Below are positions 54,471 through 62,600 of a DNA stretch of 64,000 nucleotides, one piece after another (positions within the stretch are counted from its first letter, which is position 1; the number at the start of each line of letters is the position of its first letter). Location: NCBI RefSeq assembly GCF_009765825.1, contig NZ_LMUR01000004.1, positions 1 to 64,000 on the forward strand, read 5' to 3'. Origin of the DNA: Granulicella sp. L60 (GTDB lineage Bacteria > Acidobacteriota > Terriglobia > Terriglobales > Acidobacteriaceae). The notes beneath the pieces were generated by a model. It saw only the letters and a program-made list of their open reading frames with translations. It was not told where the DNA came from and did not search any database. The position numbers and the translations under genes are program-made.

Positions 54471-55936
54471 GGATGTCCATCCTGCGGGGGAGGCTGCGTT
54501 GCCGATGGCTTATGTCGAAGCAGATTTCCTGTAGTGAACTCCAGATCGACAGCCTCCAAAAAAAGTTGAGAACGAGCAGAGACGCTGGAGAGACGCGCTT
54601 GCGCTAACTGCTTCTCGGCGGTAACTACGTCAATCAAATTCTTGACGCCATATTTATAAGCCTCCAAGGAAGACGAGTACGACATTGTCGCCGCTTCCAT
54701 CAACGACACTGCCGCCTGCTGCTTTCGGAGCGCCGCACGAAACGCGATATAAGCAGTCCACACCTCACGCACTGCCTGGTCATGCTTCTCCCTCATCTCA
54801 TCCTGTGCCTCACGATGCTTCGACTGAGCCATAGCCAATTGATTTCTGCGCTCGCCTCCGTCAAAGATTCGCCATTCCACTCCAAGTGTCGCAGCCCACG
54901 TCGGTTCATTCGCATAGCCCACCTTGCCAAAGTCGACAGATGGCCAAAGAACTGTCTGGGCGGCATCCGCAGTAAGAGAGATCGTGGGGCGATATGCGGC
55001 CTTCGCCTTTCGCACCTCATCATCCGCAGCCCGAATCTCGGAGGCCTGCGCCATCAGGTCCGGCCGATCGGCGACTGCCCTCTCGATAAGCGCATCGATC
55101 GGCAAAGTAAGCATCTGTGGCAGTTGCGTATCCCGTTGATCGTCGATGCGAATATCGGGCGAAGGCTCCACTCCGACCGCTTCCGTCAGCAGCACACGCG
55201 CTATCTTCTCATCTCCATCCGCAGTCTCGAGATCGAATACATCCTGTGACGTTTGGGCCCTGGCATTGAGAACGTCAGGCAGCGTCGCGCGGCCGTTTTG
55301 CAACTGTGCCTCCGCCGCGTCCTGCGTCGTCTGATCTGTCTTGAGCGTCTCGGTGGCAGCCTGCAATCGTTCCTGTGCAGTCAAAAGTCTGTAGTACGCA
55401 GTAGCTACGCGGAACGCCACATCCTGATTAGCCTGAATAAAATTCGCTCCTCCAGCCAGCTTCTCCGCCGTAGCAGCGTCCACCGCCGCACCTCGCCTGC
55501 CAAAGTCGAACAGAAGATACTCGAGCGTCACCTCTGGCTGCACCACAACAGCCTCCGCCATCACATAGCCGCGAGGAGCAAGCGGCTCCGGAAAAGGTTC
55601 GATGACACGGCTATCGGCGAACGCTGCCACCCCCGCCAACACCGGATAATACGCGCTCTTGGCGATCCCGAGCCTCTCTGCGGCCTGCTTTGCGCGCTCC
55701 CACGCCACTTGCGTCTGGGGACTGTTTTGCTCCGCGACATCGATAAGCTGCGCCAGCGAATACGTCTGGGCCGGGTTCAACGTCGCAACCGTACGAAGTG
55801 GGAGCGCATGCACAACGCAATCAGACGCCGCCTTCGGAGTCGATGCAGCCCCAGCACATTGCGCGAGCCCCATGTGAACCGCGCAGTTCCAGCAGGAAGC
55901 CAGAGCCGCAGCCACCATTACAGCCCTCCGCGGCAT
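54467..55936 (-). CDS. TolC-like outer-membrane efflux channel (MdtP-like)
   Basis: 489 residues from ATG 55936 (GGAAGGG 7 bases upstream); the frame opens at 55981. A signal peptide precedes ten or more amphipathic helices in two OEP repeats (TYSLAQLIDVAEQNSPQTQVAWE and later VDFGKVGYANEPTWAATLGVEWRIFDGG, EAYKYGVKNLIDVVTAEKQL). A Cys-rich start (SCWNCAVHMG) may include a lipid-anchored Cys. First gene of the operon OMF-YtcA-HlyD-FUSC. It is divergent from the TetR gene; the 55937-56321 gap between them contains the promoters. Confidence 0.9.
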   Translation of the reverse strand: MPRRAVMVAAALASCWNCAVHMGLAQCAGAASTPKAASDCVVHALPLRTVATLNPAQTYSLAQLIDVAEQNSPQTQVAWERAKQAAERLGIAKSAYYPVLAGVAAFADSRVIEPFPEPLAPRGYVMAEAVVVQPEVTLEYLLFDFGRRGAAVDAATAEKLAGGANFIQANQDVAFRVATAYYRLLTAQERLQAATETLKTDQTTQDAAEAQLQNGRATLPDVLNARAQTSQDVFDLETADGDEKIARVLLTEAVGVEPSPDIRIDDQRDTQLPQMLTLPIDALIERAVADRPDLMAQASEIRAADDEVRKAKAAYRPTISLTADAAQTVLWPSVDFGKVGYANEPTWAATLGVEWRIFDGGERRNQLAMAQSKHREAQDEMREKHDQAVREVWTAYIAFRAALRKQQAAVSLMEAATMSYSSSLEAYKYGVKNLIDVVTAEKQLAQARLSSVSARSQLFLEAVDLEFTTGNLLRHKPSATQPPPQDGHP

Positions 55937-56321
55937 GCAGGCGCCCTTCCCTCCAATCATCCGCGTTGTGCGCCTCCCCATCTCTTTTGACCAACCTTTT
56001 CGCGTCCATCCGGCATAAGAAACACCCCACGCCGTGATACAGAAATCCTACGATTCGTTCTACATCCGTCACCAGACCCACCGCATCACAGCGGCTACTA
56101 CATCGGCGCGGCAACAAGCCCGGCGCATCATCTTTTACGCAGCTTCAAATGTATCCTAGGTGCTGCTTCTTAAATCGGCGCAGAATTGCGAATTCGCATA
56201 AGTCAAAATCAAAGAGAGCAGTCCACTCGCTTCCGCGTTAGAGATGCGAGGGATCCGGAAAACGATTGGCACATCCTCTATCCTGTATATCATTGACAGA
56301 ACACGCATTCGAGGTAACAAC

Positions 56322-56891
56322 CTGGCACGCCCAAAGAGCGACGATAAGCGAAACGCGATTATCTCTGCCGCGACGCAGATATTTGCAGAACGTGGTCTGG
56401 GTGCGCCGACCTCCGCGATATCAGCTCTCGCCGGCATCGCCGAGGGAACGCTATTCACCTACTTCAAAACCAAAGACGATCTAGTCAATGCGCTCTATCG
56501 AGAGATCAAGCAGGATCTGGCCGACGCGATGATGTCTGGATTTCCCCGCAAAAAGAGCGTTCGGAGCAGACTCCAGCACGTATGGAACTGCTACACGACA
56601 TGGGGCATCAGCCATCCGCAACAGAGGAAGGTCCTGACACAACTTCAACTCTCCAGTATCCTCACGACTCAATCAAGAGAAGCCGGATCCGCACCCTTTG
56701 CTGAAATAGAGACTCTAGGCGAGGATGCGATCGAGCAAGGCATTCTACAAAACATTCCCATGGCATTCGTCGCGGCAACCTTGGACAACTCTGCACAAAC
56801 CACCATGAACTTCATGGCGTCGAATCCCAGGGAATCGGACTGGTATCGCGACCTTGGATTCGACATGTTCTGGAAGAGTGTAAAAAGATAA
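56322..56891 (+). CDS. TetR-family repressor with probable CTG start
   Basis: 189 residues: helix-turn-helix RNAIISAATQIFAERG...TSAISALAGIAEGTLFTYF, then a helical ligand domain. The frame is open from an ATG at 56244, but that ATG has no ribosome site and its 26 extra residues are unlike TetR proteins. A GAGGT site at 56311 stands 6 bases before CTG 56322, and translation from there gives (M)ARPKSDDKRNAI, the usual TetR start. A rare CTG initiation codon is therefore likely, perhaps to keep the repressor level low. It controls the divergent efflux operon and/or the downstream SDR gene. Confidence 0.8.
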   Translation: MARPKSDDKRNAIISAATQIFAERGLGAPTSAISALAGIAEGTLFTYFKTKDDLVNALYREIKQDLADAMMSGFPRKKSVRSRLQHVWNCYTTWGISHPQQRKVLTQLQLSSILTTQSREAGSAPFAEIETLGEDAIEQGILQNIPMAFVAATLDNSAQTTMNFMASNPRESDWYRDLGFDMFWKSVKR

Positions 56892-56906
56892 CTGCCTGAA
56901 TCCATT

Positions 56907-56922
56907 ATGAGTGAGTACTCAT
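56907..56922. promoter_or_regulatory. TetR operator before the SDR gene
   Basis: ATGAGT-GAGT-ACTCAT is a palindrome with 6-base arms between the TetR stop and the SDR ribosome site (AGAGGAG at 56932). Such GAGTACTCA cores are typical TetR targets. Confidence 0.6.
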
Positions 56923-56948
56923 CCATTACTTAGAGGAGAAATTTCACT

Positions 56949-57824
56949 ATGTCTAAGGTGTGGCTCATTACCGGAAGCTCTCGCGGTCTTGGTCGTCAAC
57001 TCGCAGAGTCTGTTCTATCAGCCGGATACCAGTTGATAGCTACCGCTCGCAATCCAGCTCAACTTGCCGGTCTCGTTGAGCGATATGGCGACCAGGTCCA
57101 TGCGGTCGAACTCGACGTTACCAATCCGCTCGCCGCCCGCAACGCAATTCAAACTGCTGTCGACACCTTCGGTCGTCTCGACATCGTCGTAAACAACGCT
57201 GGATACGGCAATATAGCTGCCATCGAAGACATTACCGATAAAGATCTGCGGGCGCAGATGGACACGAACTTCTACGGCGTAGTGAACGTCACACGCGCTG
57301 CTATTCCTGTTCTCCGCAAACAAGGCTCAGGACATATCATTCAGGTCTCATCGATCGGTGGTCGCCTTGGAGCGGCGGGCCTGAGCGCCTATCAATCAGC
57401 CAAGTGGGCAGTTGAAGGCTTCTCAGAGGTGCTCTCCAAAGAAGTCGGCCCTCTCGGCATCAAGGTCACCATCGTCGAACCGGGCGGCTTCCGTACCGAC
57501 TGGGCCGGCTCGTCGATGCAGATTGCGGCGATACGCGACGTGTACAAAGCCACTGTCGGCGCGCACGCTGCACATGCGCGAGCCTCAAGCGGTAAACAGC
57601 AGGGAGATCCGACAAAAGCCGCGCAAGTCATCCTCCAGGTCGCGGAGATGGCTGAACCGCCGCTGCGACTGCTCCTGGGGAGCGACGCTGTCTACCTCGC
57701 TGGCTTGGTTGCGGCACAGCGTTCCGCGGAGGACGAGAGGTGGAAGAGTTTGAGCCTGTCGACCGACTACGAAGGAACCGAAGATCCCGCGAAAAGGCTC
57801 GCCCACCTGGTCGATTCGAAGTAA
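56949..57824 (+). CDS. Short-chain dehydrogenase/reductase
   Basis: 291 residues, classical SDR. The nucleotide motif is TGSSRGLGRQLA (residues 8-19), NNAG is near 83, the catalytic Ser lies in QVSSIGGRLG (near 136-139), and the YxxxK motif is AYQSAKWAVEG (Tyr about 152, Lys about 156). ATARNP after the second strand suggests NADP preference. It reduces carbonyl compounds, substrate unknown. It lies 57 bases after the TetR gene with an operator between them, so it is likely induced by the same compound as the efflux pump. Confidence 0.92.
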   Translation: MSKVWLITGSSRGLGRQLAESVLSAGYQLIATARNPAQLAGLVERYGDQVHAVELDVTNPLAARNAIQTAVDTFGRLDIVVNNAGYGNIAAIEDITDKDLRAQMDTNFYGVVNVTRAAIPVLRKQGSGHIIQVSSIGGRLGAAGLSAYQSAKWAVEGFSEVLSKEVGPLGIKVTIVEPGGFRTDWAGSSMQIAAIRDVYKATVGAHAAHARASSGKQQGDPTKAAQVILQVAEMAEPPLRLLLGSDAVYLAGLVAAQRSAEDERWKSLSLSTDYEGTEDPAKRLAHLVDSK

Positions 57825-57878
57825 CGAACAATAAGGAACATCACGCACCGAGCTGCGATAGCCTAAATAGAGGTGGTG

Positions 57879-57910
57879 GAGAGGTGAATATACCGTCTTC
57901 GCCACCTCTC
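57879..57910. terminator. Possible terminator between convergent genes
   Basis: GAGAGGTG and CACCTCTC (8-bp arms) flank a 16-base loop between the SDR and chelatase stops. No clear T-run, so weak. Confidence 0.35.
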
Positions 57911-57924
57911 TATCCAGGGCAGGC

Positions 57925-59649
57925 CTACCGACTTTGCACTCTCTTCAGCAAAATGGGAAAGTCAAAGCCAGCCTCAAGAGCATCTAGGTGGATCAACTCC
58001 GCGTGCATCGCCTCAGCAAGCTCCTTCGCTCTGCCAAGAGCTCCGCTACCGAACTCAGAATCGATCACCAGTGCCTGACATTGAATTCTCGCCGCCGCCT
58101 GGAGCGCGTCACGCCAAGGATCATCCGTACGAGACGCAACATTCGCGCGGCCATCCGTAATCAAAAGCAGCAGCGTCTCAGGAGTAATGAACTGATGTGC
58201 AAGCTCCAGTGCGTGCGCCAGGGGAGTCCGCCCGCCCGTCGGCAGATACTCCAACGCAACAAGCACCGTCGGGACGTCGTTCGTAGGCTCCACCAGGACC
58301 TCCGCCCTCTCCCCTCGAAATACGATCACCGCCACCTCATCACGCCGACGCGGCGAACGTTTCACCAGACCGGCAACCGCCCCCTTTACCACCCGCATAC
58401 GATCTCGTGCCGCGTGCGATCCACTTGAGTCAACGACAAACACAAACCGTGACCCCGCCAGAGGTTCACGAACTTTTTCATACAAATCCTGCAGCCGCGG
58501 CTTTGGCTGCCCTGTCTGCGTCACCGCCTCCAGGACGGAAGATCGCACATCCAACTCGTCGGGAGACTCCGTCCGCCTGCTCCTCACAACTGGCCCCGGA
58601 GCCTGCTCCTTTCGTGCAGCCACAACTCCGTTTCTATCCTCAACCGGCCAGCGAAGCTCGGGCACTTTGATCTTCTGCGCCGAAAACTGCTGTTCCCTTC
58701 CCTCTCCAAACGTCTGCTCATCCTTGGCCTTAGATTCTTGCTCAGATGCAGGCGGCTGGTTGGCAGAAGGCGGTTGACTCTGCGGAGGCTGAGGAGTTTG
58801 AGGCACGCGGCTAACACGATGCGCAAGTGCCAGCGGAAGCACAGCATCGATATGCTCTTCGCAAACGACGTCGTTGCCCAACAAAGCAGCCTGCGCACAA
58901 CTTGCCCGCGCAATCGCAAGGTCCGCACGAAGCGAAAGCACACCCAATTCGCATACAACGGTGCTGATCCGCTCCAACATCTCTGGCGGAAGGCGAACAG
59001 ATGAAAGTCGAGCCCGTGCAGCAACGACGCGCTCTTGGAGATGAGACTGCTCCTCCGTCCATTGGCCCGCAAAATTCTCCGCATCGATGTCGTACGCAAG
59101 CCTCCGTTCCACTACCTTTCTTCGTTCCGCAACAACTCCCGAAGTGTGTATATCCACGACAAGAGCAAACCGATCCAACAACTGAGGTCGCAGCGTGCCC
59201 TCTTCAGGGTTCATGCTTCCCATCAAAACAAACCGCGCATCCTGCACGATGCTAAAACCCTCTCGCTCAACTGTACATACGCCCGTCGCGGCCGCGTCCA
59301 GAAGAGCATCCGCAAGATGATCAGGCAGAAGGTTGACCTCATCCACATACAGCACACCGCCATTGGCCTCCGACAGCAGACCGGGACGAAGCGACGGCTC
59401 ACCCTTCAACGCGCTTCCCAGATCCATTCCGCCGAGCAAACGATCTTCAGTGACACCGATCGGCAGATTGACGAACCGTGCGGGCTGCGGCAACAACTCA
59501 GCAAGCGCCCTCGCCGTCGTCGTCTTTCCCGCGCCCTTGTCACCGCGCAACAACACGCCCAAACGCCAGTCCACCGCGGCAAGCAGCAACGCCATCTTCA
59601 TCTGCTCCTGCCCTACGATTGCTGCAAATGGATAGACCGCGCGGCTCAT
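57925..59649 (-). CDS. Fused ChlI-ChlD-type chelatase subunit (cobaltochelatase ATPase)
   Basis: 574 residues. An N-terminal AAA+ domain has Walker A GDKGAGKTT (36-44), Walker B GVLYVDEVNLL and the MNPEEGTLRPQLLDRF sensor region. A Pro/Gln-rich linker follows (about 285-310), then a von Willebrand A domain with the metal site DSSGSHA (Asp407) and LITDGRANV. In the cobalt branch this one protein replaces the separate ATPase and VWA subunits and drives metal insertion by CobN. Its ATG overlaps the cobN stop by 4 bases (ATGA), so the two are translated together. The linker is of lower complexity than the domains. Confidence 0.9.
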   Translation of the reverse strand: MSRAVYPFAAIVGQEQMKMALLLAAVDWRLGVLLRGDKGAGKTTTARALAELLPQPARFVNLPIGVTEDRLLGGMDLGSALKGEPSLRPGLLSEANGGVLYVDEVNLLPDHLADALLDAAATGVCTVEREGFSIVQDARFVLMGSMNPEEGTLRPQLLDRFALVVDIHTSGVVAERRKVVERRLAYDIDAENFAGQWTEEQSHLQERVVAARARLSSVRLPPEMLERISTVVCELGVLSLRADLAIARASCAQAALLGNDVVCEEHIDAVLPLALAHRVSRVPQTPQPPQSQPPSANQPPASEQESKAKDEQTFGEGREQQFSAQKIKVPELRWPVEDRNGVVAARKEQAPGPVVRSRRTESPDELDVRSSVLEAVTQTGQPKPRLQDLYEKVREPLAGSRFVFVVDSSGSHAARDRMRVVKGAVAGLVKRSPRRRDEVAVIVFRGERAEVLVEPTNDVPTVLVALEYLPTGGRTPLAHALELAHQFITPETLLLLITDGRANVASRTDDPWRDALQAAARIQCQALVIDSEFGSGALGRAKELAEAMHAELIHLDALEAGFDFPILLKRVQSR

Positions 59650-62600
59650 ACTGTCACCCTCCTGGTCTCGCCGCGAGCCTCAAGCAGGGCCTCGCTATCC
59701 AGCAGAACTCCGCGTAGCGCTTCCAGCATCTCTGCCTTCGGCTGCTCCCACAGACCGCGCTCACTGGCCTCGAGCAACCGCTCCGCAATCGCATTCAGCG
59801 CCCACGGATTCGACTGCTTCAGAAAATCCTGAGTGCTCTCATCCAGCGCATAGTGTTCCGCCAGTCCTTCGTAGACAAAGTCAGGAGCGATATGCGCTGT
59901 AGCATCAAAGCCGAAGATATAGTCCACCGTCGCCGTCAGTTCAAGCCCGCCCTTATAGCCATGCCGCTTCACACTTTCGATCCACTTCGGATTGATCACG
60001 CGCGAGCGATAGACCCGCAGCGCCTCCTCCCGCAGATCCCGCATACGCACCGCATCCGGCCGCGAACTATCACCGAAGTATGCCTTGGGCTGCACGCCAG
60101 TGAGCGCACGAATCGTCGCCACCATACCACCGTGAAACTGAAAATAATCATCCGAGTCGAAGATGTCATGTTCACGGTTGTCCTGATTGTGCAGCGCAAC
60201 CTGCACGCTCTTCAACCGTTCGCCGAATATAGCGCGAGCATCCACACCATTCGCCTGCTTGCCATACGCATAGCCGCCCCACTCCAGAAAGACCTTCGCC
60301 AGGTCGTTATCTGTCTTCCAATGATGCGTCTCCATCAGCGACAAAATCCCCGCGCCATAACTCCCAGGCTTCGCACCAAAGATTCTGTACCGCGCCGAAG
60401 CCTCCGCCGCTTCCATCCCCTCATCTCGATTCTTTTCGAGGTCGCGCAGATAGTGTTTGCGAGGAAAGTTCATCTCTAACGGCTCATCCTGCTCAATCAC
60501 CAGCGCTACTGCGTCATCGATCATATCGATCAAGTGTGGAAACGCATCACGAAAGAATCCGCTGATCCGCAACGTCACATCGATGCGCGGACGCCCAAGC
60601 TTCTCCAGCGCAATCAGCGTAATCCCCTCCGGCCGCCGCGACTGCTTATTCCACATCGGCTGCACGCCGAGCAGAGAAAGCACCTCACTGACGTCATCGC
60701 CGTGCGTTCTCATCTGCGACGTTCCCCACGCGCTCAGTCCCACCGTCTCCGGATACTTATTCTCCTCCGCGCGGTAACGCTCAATCGCCTCATGCGCAAG
60801 CTGCTGCCCCACCCGCCACGCCGCCTCAGACGGCAACGCTCGAGGATCGACCGCATAGAAGTTTCTTCCCGTCGGAAGAATATGCGCCATCCCCCGTGTT
60901 GGCGCACCCGAAGGCCCTGCCGGAACATACCGTCCCTCCAAAGCATCGAGAACGTGCTCGACCTCTTCATTCGCACGCTCCAGCTTCGGCACAATCTGCT
61001 CACACGCAAAGGCAAGCGCCTCCGTCACCTCGTCCGAGACGGAACCAATAACCGCACGCTGCACCTCATCAAGCTTGTCGATTCGGAAGCCAAACTCCTC
61101 CAGCCTCGTATAAAGATCCAACGCCATCGCATCCAAAGTCTCAAGCACATCGGCATGCGTGTGGCAGACCGTCGCGTCGAACGTAACCGCCTTCTCCAAC
61201 CTCTGCCCCGGCTCATCTAGAAGCACCTGATAATCGAAGCCAAGATTCCTCGCGATGCTATCCAGCAAGCTTGGAGCCCCTGCATTCACCAACCGCGTCA
61301 TCGACCGCAGCATCTCCGGCAGCGGCGGCATGTTCCCGAGAATATGCAGTCCATCGCGAATCTGTGCCATACCAAGCTCACACAGATAGCCGTCAATATC
61401 CTCAATCAGGTGCGCCACCTCACTCCCGCTCATCTCAGCAAGCGTCGCCGGCACACCCTCAGGCGTCAACTCATCATCCCAGTCATGCTTATGGTCGCCA
61501 TGATCCCGCGAGAGCATATTTCTCAGATCAAGATCAGCCTTCAGATTCGCATCCTGAATCAGCTCCCATATCTGCTGTTGAATAAACGGCAGCTTCGACG
61601 GATCCAGCTTCTCCACAGCATAGTACTCATTCACCAGTTGATTCAAAGCAGCCAGCGGTCCATAGGTCTCAGCACTCGTCATCGGCGGTGTCAGGTGGTC
61701 GACGATGACCGCATGCGCTCGGCGTTTAGACTGACTTCCCTCACCCGGGTCGTTGATGATGAACGGATAGATGAGCGGCATATCCTCCAGCAAAAGATCC
61801 GGAAAACAATCGCCGGACAAACCAATCGACTTGCCCGGCAACCACTCCAGCGTGCCATGCTTGCCCACATGCACAATCGCATCGGCACCCCAGCCGCCCG
61901 CCTCCACCGGCGTAGCCAGCCACTGATAGAACGCCGTGTAATGATGCGTAGGCGGCAGGTCCGGCGTGTGATAGATCGCATCCGGATTGAGCCCATATCC
62001 ACGCGGCGGCTGAATCGCAATCAGAGCATTCTCCAGATGCATCGCGGCAAATAAATAATCGTCCGCAGCGGTCCACGGCTCATGGTCCATCGCCGCAATC
62101 TTCGTCGCTACCTCGCTCATCAGCTTCTTATCAATCTTCGGCGAAGAAGACCGCAGCGTATAACCACGATCCGCAGGTTGCCCCCACATCTCTCTCATCC
62201 GCTTCTGAGGAGCCTCAGGAAAGCCATCAAACCTCTGCCGATATACCGCACGAGAGTAGCGATGCGCACGCGATGCATCCAGCGGATGCGCATCGTCATA
62301 AGTCCCACGCGAGATCAGATCATGAATCAAATCATCCGCCGACTCCGGCAGCGCCCCAATCGAATACCGCCGTCCCTTCATCGCACGAAGAAGATTCAAA
62401 AGACTAGCCGGTGAATCGAGACCGACCGCATTCCCTACCTGCGCTGCCTTCGTCGACGAGTTCGTTAGAACAAAAGCCACTCGTTTGTAAGCATTCGGCA
62501 GACGCTGCAACCGCGCAAACCTCGCCGCGATCCCCGCAACACGATCCACCCGCTCCTCATGCGGCACATAAAGATCCCCACCCTGCGCCGCGTTGCGCTC

